A stretch of 64,000 nt of DNA. Origin: Actinomadura violacea (GTDB lineage: Bacteria; Actinomycetota; Actinomycetes; Streptosporangiales; Streptosporangiaceae). The notes beneath the pieces are model-generated. The model saw only the letters and a list, made by a program, of their open reading frames with translations, made no database searches and was not told the DNA's origin. Positions 56,654 through 64,000 of this stretch are shown one piece after another. The stretch spans positions 248,001 to 312,000 of the forward strand of contig NZ_JAGEPF010000002.1 of NCBI RefSeq assembly GCF_017573465.1, in the 5' to 3' direction. The first letter of the stretch is position 1. Each line of letters opens with the position of its first letter. Both the position numbers and the translations under genes were made by a program.

Positions 56654-58392
56654 CAGGGGGCCCTTCGACTGTGGTGAGGGAGGCGGTCGGGGCTGCGTCT
56701 TCGGATACTCCCGAGTAACGGAAGCCCCAGAGTAGTGCCTGGGATCAGGAATGACCAGAAAACCACCGCACTCGCCGCTATCCAGGCAACGATCACCGGC
56801 GCCGCCGGAACCCGGTCCTCGTGCCCCGCTTTCGCCCCGTCGACGCGGTAAACGGCCAGGTCAGGGCCGGTGAGCACGGGCACCGCCCCGATGGGCCGGT
56901 ACTTGGCGGTCTCCGCGTCGACCACGACGTAGCGGACGTCCCGATCACGGAGCGTGGCCGAGTCGGGGTGCGCGGCGGCCAGGGCCAGCGCGATCGCCCG
57001 CGGGTCCTCGGCTGGGATGGTCGTCCGGCCGACGATCAGCGCGTCGTTCACCACCACGCGCCGGTGCAGGTAGCGGGGCAGCGGGTCGAGGACGCGCCGC
57101 CCGTGGTTCCAGGGGTAGCTGCGGTAGAGCGCCCACGGCAGCACGAGCACGTCCCCGGGCGCCGAGTCGCTGTTGATGATCTCCCGCGCGCGCGCCCAGT
57201 CGGCCGGGTAGCGGACGGCGCGCAGGTCGCCCGCCGCGCCCCATGCCAGCGTCGGCAGCAGCAGGACGGGCGCCGCGACGGCACCGACCGCGATCATCGG
57301 GAACCGCGCGCCGATCGCCTTGTCGGCGGCGACGCCGAGGCCCACCGCGACCACGACGGCGAGCGGCGCGACGTACTGCTGGCCGTCCCGCAGCACCGCG
57401 AACCCGGACCACAGTCCGACCGCGCCCCGCAGCACCGGCGGCGCCACAGCCCCGAGCGCCGCCAGGACGAAGCCGACTGCCGCGGCGACGGCCGCGCCCC
57501 GCCGCCACTCCGGCTCCCGGCACCATTTCCAATACGCGAACAGGGAACCGAGCACCACGGCCAGCCAGAACCCGGCCAGGACCGGCGTCCCGTAGCCGCG
57601 CGGCACCGTCTCGCCGTTCCAGATGCCGCCGAGCGTCAGCAGGCTGCCGAGGACGCCGAACGGGGTGTCCGCCCGGGCCGCGAACACGTCGACCGCCGTG
57701 CCGTCGCCCGGCACGCCGGCCGGGCGCAGCGCCCCGGGCACCAGCCACGGCAGGCTCAACACGACCACGATCCCGACGACCCGCACCGCGCCTTTAAGCC
57801 GTTCCGCACCGTTGACCCGTTCGCCGCCGCGCGACCGCGACGACGCCAGCGCGACGACCAGCGCCACCAGCCCCGACATGGCCAGCGCCGCGAACCCGCC
57901 GATCGCCGCAAGGACCAGCGCGCGGACGAGCCGCCGCGTCCCGCCACGCTCGCACGTTCGCACCGCCGATGCGACCACCCACGGCAGCGCCGCGTACCCG
58001 AGCAGCAGCGCCCACTGGCCGAGCAGCAGCCGCTCCGCGACGAACGGGTTCCAGGCGTAGCAGACCCCGGCGGCCAGGCGCGGCAGCAGCCGCGGCGACG
58101 GCACCAGCGACGCCGCCGACATGCACGCCATCACGAAGATCGCGAGCAGGACGAGCTTCTGCACGGCGTCGGAGGGGATCACCGTCGCCAGCGCCGTCAC
58201 GAACGCGTCGCTCGGCACCTGCCTCGGGACCGTCCCGGTCAGCCCGAACGTCATCGGCGTGAACGCCGGATCCGGCGTGAACACCATGTCGTAGGACAGC
58301 ACGAACCCGGGCGCGAGCCCCGGCCCGAGTGCCGCAAGCCCGAGCCCCAGCCCGGTCAGTGCGGCCACCAGGTGCCGCCAGCGCTTCCCCAT
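56653..58392 (-). CDS. Multispanning GT-C-like membrane protein
   Basis: 579 residues with about 11-12 TM helices. N-terminal FVLSYDMVFTPDPAFTP supplies a loop with acidic residues like GT-C catalytic sites, followed by YAWNPFVAERLLLGQWALLLGYAALPW. A soluble C-terminal region (residues ~390-530) contains VLPWALYRSYPWNHGRRVLDPLPRYL. Probably uses a polyprenyl-P sugar, or flips or elongates a glycan; no named family recognised. The stop overlaps the small gene start. The upstream acyl-CoA dehydrogenase ends only 12 bases before it. Confidence 0.78.
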   Translation of the reverse strand: MGKRWRHLVAALTGLGLGLAALGPGLAPGFVLSYDMVFTPDPAFTPMTFGLTGTVPRQVPSDAFVTALATVIPSDAVQKLVLLAIFVMACMSAASLVPSPRLLPRLAAGVCYAWNPFVAERLLLGQWALLLGYAALPWVVASAVRTCERGGTRRLVRALVLAAIGGFAALAMSGLVALVVALASSRSRGGERVNGAERLKGAVRVVGIVVVLSLPWLVPGALRPAGVPGDGTAVDVFAARADTPFGVLGSLLTLGGIWNGETVPRGYGTPVLAGFWLAVVLGSLFAYWKWCREPEWRRGAAVAAAVGFVLAALGAVAPPVLRGAVGLWSGFAVLRDGQQYVAPLAVVVAVGLGVAADKAIGARFPMIAVGAVAAPVLLLPTLAWGAAGDLRAVRYPADWARAREIINSDSAPGDVLVLPWALYRSYPWNHGRRVLDPLPRYLHRRVVVNDALIVGRTTIPAEDPRAIALALAAAHPDSATLRDRDVRYVVVDAETAKYRPIGAVPVLTGPDLAVYRVDGAKAGHEDRVPAAPVIVAWIAASAVVFWSFLIPGTTLGLPLLGSIRRRSPDRLPHHSRRAP

Positions 58393-58404
58393 TGCGCCTG
58401 GACG

Positions 58405-60546
58405 CTACCCGGTGGGCTCGGGGTCGCGGGGAAGGCCGAGGATGCGCTCGCCGATCACGTTGAGGTTGACCTCCGTGGTGCCGCCGCCGATCGACATCGC
58501 GCGGGACGCCAGCAGGTAGCGGGTCCAGCGCGCGCGCAGGTCGTCCTTCCAGCCGCCGGTCAGCGCGCCGTCCTCGCCGAGCAGCGTGAACCCGAACTCG
58601 GTGACCTGCTGCCCGTGCTCCATCGCGACCAGCTTCCGGACGTTCGCCGTCGCGCCCGGGTCGGTGCCCGACAGCTGCTTGAGCGTCGCGCGCAGGCCGA
58701 GCAGGTTGAACGCGTGCTCGTCGCAGGCGAGCCGGCCGATGCCGTCGCGGACGAGCGGGTCCCCGTCCAGGCCGAGCTCGGCGGCCAGCCGCAGCAGCTT
58801 CGGGACGTCCCCGCCGAGCTGGAACGAGCTGGTCAGCCCGACGCGCTCGTTCGCGAGGGTGTTGCGGGCGACCCGCCACCCCTCGTTGACGGGGCCGACG
58901 ACCCGGTCGTCGGGGACGAACACGCCGTCCAGGAACACCTCGTTGAACACCGCGTCGCCGGTGCACTCGCGCAGCGGCCGGACGTCGATGCCCTCGGACG
59001 CCATGTCCACGATGAAGTAGGTGATGCCGGCGTGCTTGGGCCGGTCCGGGTCGGTGCGCGCGATGCAGATGCCCCACTGCGCGTCGCGGGCCAGGGACGT
59101 CCAGATCTTCTGGCCGCTGATCCGCCAGCCGCCCTCGGCCCTCTCCGCGCGGGTGCGCAGGCCGGCGAGGTCGGAGCCCGCGCCCGGCTCGGAGAACAGC
59201 TGGCACCAGATGATCTCGCCGCGCAGCGTCGGCGGCAGGAACCGCTCCTGCTGCTCGGCCGTGCCGTACTGGACCAGCGACGGGACGACCCACGCCGCGA
59301 TCATCAGCGGCACGGGCCGGACCTTCGCCGCCTTCAGCTCCTGCTGGATGACGATCTGCTCCAGCGGTCCGGCGCCGCGTCCCCACGGCTTCGGCAGGTG
59401 CGGCGTGACCCAGCCGCCCTTCGCCATCGCGGCGCGCTGGTCGAGCGGCTCCATCGCGGCCATCTCGGCGACGCGCGCGCCGATCTCCGTACGCAGCGGC
59501 GCGGCGTCCTCGCCCAGCTCGATGCTCATCGGGCGGCGGACGCCCTTGACCGCGAGTTCCGCGACGTCCGCGCGGTGGCCGCTCGCCCTGCCGATCAGCG
59601 CGCGCAGGGTGAGAGCGCGCCGGTAATAGAGGTGCGCGTCGTGCTCGTAGGTGTAGCCGATGCCGCCGTGGACCTGGATGTTGCCCTCGGCGCACAGGAC
59701 GGCCGCGTCGGCGGCGAGCGCGCCCGCCACCGCGACCGCGTAGGCGCGCTGCTCGGGCTCGTCGCCGAACGACCGTGCCGCGTCCCAGACGGCCGCCCGC
59801 GCGCGCTCCAGCGCGATCAGCATCCGGGAGCACTTGTGCTTGACGCCCTGGAACTGGCCGATCGGACGCCCGAACTGCTCGCGGAGCTTGGCGTAGGAGA
59901 CTGCGTCGTCGAGCGCGCGTCCCGCGACGCCGCACGCCTCTGCGCCCAGCAGGACGACGGCGAGGGCGCGGGCGTCGGGCGCGTCCACGAAACGGTCGTC
60001 CGGGACGTCCAGGCCGTCCACGGTCACCGAGCCGACCGGACGGGTGATGTCGAGCGACTCCAGGTCACCGACCTCGACCTCGTCCCGGCCGGCGACCACC
60101 CAGCGGCCGCCGGCGGGGAGCAGGAACAGGTCGGCGAGCGGCGCGCCGAGCACCGGGCGCACCGTCCCGGACACCGTGGAGCCGTCCACGTCCAGGCTCC
60201 CCGACAGGGCGACGGCGGCCTTGCGGGAACCGTCCGCGAGGCCGGCGAGCAGGCCGGTGCCGGCCCCGGCGGAGTGCAGGATCGCCGAGGCCAGGACGGT
60301 CGGGGCGTACGCGCCGGGCGCGACGGCCCGGCCGAGCTCCTCCAGCGCGACGGCCTGCTCCAGCAGGCCGAAGCCCTGCCCGCCCGCGTCCTCGGGCAGG
60401 TGCAGGCCGAGCAGCCCCTGCGCCGCGAGCGCGGGCCAGAACCCGGTCCCGGCCGCGCGCGCCGCGTCCGGCGGGATGTTCCGCTCGGCGAAGCCGCGCA
60501 CCGACGCCGCGAGCGCCTCGTGCTCCTCCGTCAGCCCGATCGCCAT
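58405..60546 (-). CDS. Double-domain acyl-CoA dehydrogenase (FadE34-like)
   Basis: 713 residues, two fused ACAD units. The first ends with KLREQFGRPIGQFQGVKH and VHGGIGYTYEHD (about 220-310). The second has LFSEPGAGSDLAG, GQKIWTSLARDAQWGI and SIGGGTTEVNLNVIGERILGLP. M. tuberculosis FadE34, which dehydrogenates sterol side-chain CoA esters, has the same length and fused design, so a similar role is likely. FAD sites appear intact in the second unit. GGAGAGG precedes ATG. A TAGAAC half-site is 38 bases upstream. Confidence 0.92.
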   Translation of the reverse strand: MAIGLTEEHEALAASVRGFAERNIPPDAARAAGTGFWPALAAQGLLGLHLPEDAGGQGFGLLEQAVALEELGRAVAPGAYAPTVLASAILHSAGAGTGLLAGLADGSRKAAVALSGSLDVDGSTVSGTVRPVLGAPLADLFLLPAGGRWVVAGRDEVEVGDLESLDITRPVGSVTVDGLDVPDDRFVDAPDARALAVVLLGAEACGVAGRALDDAVSYAKLREQFGRPIGQFQGVKHKCSRMLIALERARAAVWDAARSFGDEPEQRAYAVAVAGALAADAAVLCAEGNIQVHGGIGYTYEHDAHLYYRRALTLRALIGRASGHRADVAELAVKGVRRPMSIELGEDAAPLRTEIGARVAEMAAMEPLDQRAAMAKGGWVTPHLPKPWGRGAGPLEQIVIQQELKAAKVRPVPLMIAAWVVPSLVQYGTAEQQERFLPPTLRGEIIWCQLFSEPGAGSDLAGLRTRAERAEGGWRISGQKIWTSLARDAQWGICIARTDPDRPKHAGITYFIVDMASEGIDVRPLRECTGDAVFNEVFLDGVFVPDDRVVGPVNEGWRVARNTLANERVGLTSSFQLGGDVPKLLRLAAELGLDGDPLVRDGIGRLACDEHAFNLLGLRATLKQLSGTDPGATANVRKLVAMEHGQQVTEFGFTLLGEDGALTGGWKDDLRARWTRYLLASRAMSIGGGTTEVNLNVIGERILGLPRDPEPTG

Positions 60547-60582
60547 GACTGCACCTCTCCGTCGGGGATCGGAGCCAGCCTA

Positions 60583-60590
60583 TTAGAACG
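60583..60590. promoter_or_regulatory. KstR-like half-site upstream of the FadE34-like gene
   Basis: TTAGAAC gives half of the KstR motif, but its partner reads CATTC with altered spacing. Listed as a weak candidate only, because FadE34 is a known KstR target in mycobacteria. Confidence 0.25.
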
Positions 60591-60611
60591 GCATTCGGTA
60601 CTTAAGGGGGG

Positions 60612-62192
60612 TCAGGCCGCGACCTTCAGCTGGCCCAGGAACTCGTTGAGGTCCGGCCACAGCTTCCTGTTGGTGTTCGGCAGCGACGCGAACACCGCCG
60701 CCGGCGTCTTGCCCCCGGTGTCGATCACCGCGGTCGCGACGATCTCCCCGGTCGCCCGCACCCCGGCCCGCTTGTAGGTCAGGTACGAGGCGATCAGCCA
60801 GCCCTTGTGCCCGCCGACGTTCAGCGCCTGCGACGCCAGCGGCGCCGTCTTGTGCGGGAACGCGTAGTACTGCGACTCGTAGCCCTGCGCCGCGAGCGCG
60901 GTCGTCTTCTTCACGCTCCCCGGCCCCTTGAACGCCCCGAGCAGCGTCGGCGGCAGCACCCCGGTGAGGAGCTGGCCGTACCAGAGCTGCTGCCCGTGCC
61001 GCTCGGTCACCACGATCTGCTGCCCCGACCAGCCCGGCGTGCTCAGCTTGTTCTTCTTCGTCGGCACCTGCCACGGCGGGCCGAGGCGCGGGTACGACAG
61101 CCCGGACGCCGCGTCCGTCAGCCGCCCGAGGACCTTGCTCGGCTTGCCCGGGAACCGCTTCATCGGCCGGTCCGCCGGGATCGTCACCTGCGGCTCGTCC
61201 GGCTGCTCGGCCGCGCCGGTCGGCCCGGCCTTGGCGGGCGGGTCCGCCGGGACGTCGTCGGTCCTGTGCGTCATGTAGTAGACGCCGCCGGCCGCGAGGA
61301 TCGCGACCACCAGCAGCCCGACGCCGCCGATCAGCACCAGCCGGGACCGGCCGCCGCCCTCGTCGAACCCCTCCGCGGGCGTCCGGGGCGAGCCGCCGAG
61401 CTTGGCGTCCGCGGCGGCCTCGTCGGCCATCCAGTCCGGCATCTGCCAGTTGCCGCTGCTCGGCTTGCCGGCCTTCGCCGGGCCCGCGAGGCCGACCTGC
61501 ACCGCGGGCGCCTCGTCGCCGGCGGACGCCGGCCCGCCGGGCCCGTCCTCGAACAGCGAGCCCTCCCAGCCGGGCGGCTCCTGCCCCGGATCCGGCGCCC
61601 CGCCCTGCGCGGGCACGGGCGCGACCCGCACGTCGTCGGCGTCGGGAAGCGCACCGCTCCCGGCCGCGTTCTCGGCGCCTCGCCGCTCCGGCTCGGCCTC
61701 GGACGCGGGCTCGCGGCGGGCGGCGGGCTCGCGCTCGGCCGCCGGCTCCTCCCACGCGCCCGGTCCCCGCCCGGCCGCGGGCTCGCCCCAGGGGCCCGGC
61801 CCCTGCTCGGCCGGAGGCCCGCCCCAGGGGCCGGGCCGCTGCTCGCGGGCCGGCTCCTCCCAGGTCAGGGGACCCTGGCCGGACGCCTCCGGCTCGTCCG
61901 CCGGCTCCTGCGCGGGCGCCTGCTGCGCGGGCGCCTGCTGCGCGGGCGCCTCCTCCGCCTCGGGGGCGTGGCTCTCGACCTTGCCCCAGACGTCGTGCGG
62001 CGGCTCCCCGCCGGCGTCGGACAGATCCGGGCGGCCGTGCGGTGCGGGCATGAAGACCTCCGGCACCTTCGGCTCGGAGGAGACCACCTGCGGGCCGGTC
62101 GCGCGCCCCGCGTCGGGCGCCGGCGGCCGGCCGGCCGCGTCGCTCTCGCTCATGTCGGTCCAGCGCACACCGCGCTCCCCCTGATCGGACAT
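60612..62192 (-). CDS. Single-pass membrane protein with Pro/Glu/Ala-rich N-terminus, unknown function
   Basis: 526 residues from ATG 62192 (MSDQGERGVRW); a GTG three codons earlier is possible. The first ~280 residues are disordered with repeats such as AQQAPAQQAPAQE and EEPAREQRPGPWGGPP. One TM helix lies near 290-310 (RSRLVLIGGVGLLVVAILAAG). The C-terminal ~200 residues form an extracytoplasmic domain (SGLSYPRLGPPWQVP ... NTNRKLWPDLNEFLGQL), in the same general place as the kinase sensors but without a kinase. No family recognised. Confidence 0.8.
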   Translation of the reverse strand: MSDQGERGVRWTDMSESDAAGRPPAPDAGRATGPQVVSSEPKVPEVFMPAPHGRPDLSDAGGEPPHDVWGKVESHAPEAEEAPAQQAPAQQAPAQEPADEPEASGQGPLTWEEPAREQRPGPWGGPPAEQGPGPWGEPAAGRGPGAWEEPAAEREPAARREPASEAEPERRGAENAAGSGALPDADDVRVAPVPAQGGAPDPGQEPPGWEGSLFEDGPGGPASAGDEAPAVQVGLAGPAKAGKPSSGNWQMPDWMADEAAADAKLGGSPRTPAEGFDEGGGRSRLVLIGGVGLLVVAILAAGGVYYMTHRTDDVPADPPAKAGPTGAAEQPDEPQVTIPADRPMKRFPGKPSKVLGRLTDAASGLSYPRLGPPWQVPTKKNKLSTPGWSGQQIVVTERHGQQLWYGQLLTGVLPPTLLGAFKGPGSVKKTTALAAQGYESQYYAFPHKTAPLASQALNVGGHKGWLIASYLTYKRAGVRATGEIVATAVIDTGGKTPAAVFASLPNTNRKLWPDLNEFLGQLKVAA

Positions 62193-62266
62193 GCGGAACA
62201 CGGTACGCGAAGATCATTCATTTCGTACCGCGGGTCATCACGCCGAGGACACATCTTGTCATCACC

Positions 62267-63196
62267 TCAGCGCGGCCCCGCGGACGCGGGCGCGCCGCCC
62301 GCGACCAGCGGGTCGTCCGCGAGCCGCTCCCTGGCCAGCAGGGTCGCGCCGGCCACCGCGCCCGGCATCGCGAACACCGCGCCGAGCGGGATGAGAAAGA
62401 CCACAAAGGTCGCCGCGCCGAACCCGACGGCGAGCGCCCGGTTCGCCCGCAGCCGCACGAACCGCTCCTTGCGCAGCAGCCCGCGCCGCTCCAGCGCGAT
62501 CGACGTCAACTCCCCGGCCAGGTAGTAGCCGGACACCAGGGCCGCGATCACCGGCACCACCGTCTGCCCCACCACCGGCAGGAACCCGGCGGCGAAGAAC
62601 ACCACCGCGAACAGCAGCGCGACGAGGCCGAGCAGCACCGCGTCCTTGAGCGCGCGCCCGATCTGCACCAGCAGCGGGACGTCCGGCTCCGGCGGCGCGC
62701 CGCCCTGCGACTCCTCGACCCGCACCGCGATCGCCTCGTAGAAGGGGTCGCCGACCAGCAGCGTCACCGCGGTGAAGGTGAGGACGGCGAGGAACACCGA
62801 CGCGCCGTAGACCGCGATGCCGGCGACGACGCGCGTCGCGGTCCGCGCCGCGCCCGACCAGCCGTCCGCGAACGGCGTCACCCAGTGCGCCAGGTCGTCC
62901 AGGTAGAACGCCAGCGCGACCAGCCCCGCCACGTAGACGGCCAGCACGATCAGCGCCGGGATCAGGCCGAACAGCCACTGCGCGGGGTTGCGCGCCGTCC
63001 AGCCGATGCCGCGCAGCAGGTAGCGGACGCCGGTGAACAGGTCCTTGAGGGCCGACGGCTTGGGCGCGCCCGGCCGCGGCGCGGCGGCCGCCTGCGGGTG
63101 CGGCTGCGGCCCGGGCGCCGGCATCGGCGGGCCGGGCGGCTGCGGGCCCGGCGGCCGGTTCCACGGCGCGGGCTGGTTCGGGGGGACGTGGCTCAC
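62267..63196 (-). CDS. EI24-domain (CysZ-like) membrane protein
   Basis: 309 residues. A Pro-rich N-terminus of about 45 residues precedes the EI24 domain: LFTGVRYLLRGIGWTARNPAQWLFGLIPALI, GDPFYEAIAVRVEE, and about five TM helices ending FLIPLGAVFAMPGAVAGATLL. The family includes CysZ sulfate transporters and eukaryotic EI24; transport specificity is unknown here. GTG 63196 chosen for frame; TAGGCT about seven bases upstream suggests a leaderless transcript. Confidence 0.85.
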   Translation of the reverse strand: MSHVPPNQPAPWNRPPGPQPPGPPMPAPGPQPHPQAAAAPRPGAPKPSALKDLFTGVRYLLRGIGWTARNPAQWLFGLIPALIVLAVYVAGLVALAFYLDDLAHWVTPFADGWSGAARTATRVVAGIAVYGASVFLAVLTFTAVTLLVGDPFYEAIAVRVEESQGGAPPEPDVPLLVQIGRALKDAVLLGLVALLFAVVFFAAGFLPVVGQTVVPVIAALVSGYYLAGELTSIALERRGLLRKERFVRLRANRALAVGFGAATFVVFLIPLGAVFAMPGAVAGATLLARERLADDPLVAGGAPASAGPR

Positions 63197-63243
63197 GCAC
63201 CCAAAGCCTAGGGCCTCGCCCAGCCGAGCGTGCGATACCGCGG

Positions 63244-64000
63244 TTAACGGACCGGAAGGCCGACGAGCCGGGCCGACTGGTCCCACACCGCGCGGCGGAG
63301 CACCTCGTCCTTTAGCGGCCCCGCCGCCGGGATCAGCCCCGCGCCGGGCGTCGAGCTGTAGAAGCCGCCGGTGCGGCCCTCGTACTCCTCGTCCAGCGCG
63401 AGCTTCAGCGCCATCCGCGCACCCTGCGCCGGCGTCCGCATGACGGGGGTGTGCGACAGCAGCCCGCCGATCCGCCCGCTCCCCGGCAGGTCGCGGGCCA
63501 GCCCGGTCGCGACGAACCCCGGGCACATCGCGTTCACCGTGACGCCGGTGCCTTCCAGCCGCCGCGCCAGCTCCTGCGCGAACAGGATGTTCATCAGCTT
63601 CGAGCGCCCGTAGACGCGCAGCGACCCGGCCGCCCCGTAGTTGCCCGGTTCCGCCATCCGCGGCACGTCCAGCCGGTCGGCGAACCGGTGCGCCTCGGAC
63701 GCGACCACGACGATCCGCGACGGCGCGCCCTTCTTCAGCGGCCCGAGCAGCAGGTTCGTCAGCAGGAAGGGTCCGAGGTGGTTCGTCGCGACCATCCGGT
63801 CGAACCCGTCGGCGCTCTCCTTCGCCCGCATCAGGTGGACGCCCGCGTTGTCGACGAGCACGTCCAGCCGGTCGAACCGCTCCTCCAGCGACGCCGCGAC
63901 CCGCCGGACGTCCTCCCGCGCGGACAGGTCGGCGAAGAACGCCTCGACCCGCGCGCCCGGCACGTCCGCGGTCAGCTCGTCCACCGTCGCCGCCGCGCGC
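63244..64000 (-). CDS. Short-chain dehydrogenase/reductase, N-terminus beyond window
   Basis: The frame is open to the right edge, so the start and the TGxxxGIG cofactor loop are outside. Visible: DVLVDNAGVHL, ATNHLGPFLLTNLL, IVVVASEAHR (Ser region) and YGRSKLMNILFAQEL (Tyr-Lys). This is the retinol dehydrogenase/WW-domain oxidoreductase-like SDR group. Likely NADP-dependent alcohol or carbonyl oxidoreductase. Separated by 47 bases from the EI24 start. Confidence 0.9.
   Translation of the reverse strand, partial: RAAATVDELTADVPGARVEAFFADLSAREDVRRVAASLEERFDRLDVLVDNAGVHLMRAKESADGFDRMVATNHLGPFLLTNLLLGPLKKGAPSRIVVVASEAHRFADRLDVPRMAEPGNYGAAGSLRVYGRSKLMNILFAQELARRLEGTGVTVNAMCPGFVATGLARDLPGSGRIGGLLSHTPVMRTPAQGARMALKLALDEEYEGRTGGFYSSTPGAGLIPAAGPLKDEVLRRAVWDQSARLVGLPVR

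Noticed and set aside
60584..60597. Full KstR site before the FadE34-like gene
   Set aside because: Only the left half TAGAAC is good; the right half and spacing do not fit, so listed as a weak half-site only.
56821..60777. 1,318-residue plus-strand open frame
   Set aside because: Runs antisense through two unrelated real genes; low-complexity Arg/Asp/His composition.
1..64000. tRNA, rRNA, insertion sequence or prophage genes
   Set aside because: No cloverleaf-like segments, transposase or phage proteins could be recognised by reading; a covariance-model scan would settle tRNA.

Overview
This window comes from a very GC-rich actinomycete. GTG starts, 1- to 11-nt start/stop overlaps, TetR/MarR/LysR regulators, several eukaryotic-type Ser/Thr kinases, a fused lysX and F420- and CoA-dependent lipid catabolism all point that way. 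The content looks like Streptosporangiales/Thermomonosporaceae (Actinomadura-like), but genus is an inference because no rRNA is present. I see no rRNA, tRNA, CRISPR array, insertion sequence, prophage or origin. It reads as ordinary chromosome.

Layout. 0-3.3 kb: the end of a LuxR-type response regulator, a stand-alone receiver protein, and the DUF6230/DUF6114 membrane pair. 3.3-8.2 kb: three tandem minus-strand Ser/Thr kinases. They diverge from lysX (8.4-11.7 kb), a phosphatidylglycerol lysyltransferase fused to lysyl-tRNA synthetase. 11.7-19.6 kb: a TetR/oxidoreductase divergon with two identical palindromic operators, a cupin, a 1,213-residue PspC fusion to what looks like an ATPase-dead helicase, and a translationally coupled MBL/HAD pair. 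19.7-28.4 kb: genes of lipid/steroid-type degradation (APH-like phosphotransferase plus an unknown partner, luciferase-like oxidoreductase, SDR, DUF35 plus thiolase), with a LysR/MFS divergon. 28.4-34.7 kb: a fourth kinase, a DoxX-like protein, an ABC/YhgE export operon ending in its own TetR, and a MarR. 35-42.3 kb: a five-gene minus operon (two acyl-CoA synthetases, two thiolase-fold proteins, a double DUF35 protein) diverging from an EchA19-like crotonase. This resembles the mycobacterial sterol side-chain region (fadD19-echA19 to ltp4-ltp3). 42.4-46.3 kb: a Phd/RelE toxin-antitoxin pair, a flavin reductase, a secreted repeat protein and a nitronate monooxygenase-type flavoenzyme. 46.5-58.4 kb: a cell-envelope glycan cluster (DUF3068, methyltransferase, acyltransferase, AftD-like arabinofuranosyltransferase, GT4, GT2, a 43-residue DUF2613-like protein, a GT-C-like membrane protein). 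58.4-64 kb: a FadE34-like double acyl-CoA dehydrogenase, a Pro-rich membrane protein, an EI24 protein and a truncated SDR.

How it fits together. Palindromes matching the published KstR consensus TnnAACnnGTTnnA lie upstream of the phosphotransferase (19.7 kb) and the flavoenzyme (46.3 kb). Weaker versions lie on both sides of the 41.4-kb divergent promoter. The scattered lipid-catabolic genes may therefore form one sterol/lipid regulon whose repressor is outside this window. The most unusual items are the PspC/pseudo-helicase fusion, the 272-nt antisense overlap between the acyltransferase and AftD-like genes, the ABC ATPase with an arginine P-loop, and exact operator pairs that tie regulators to targets.
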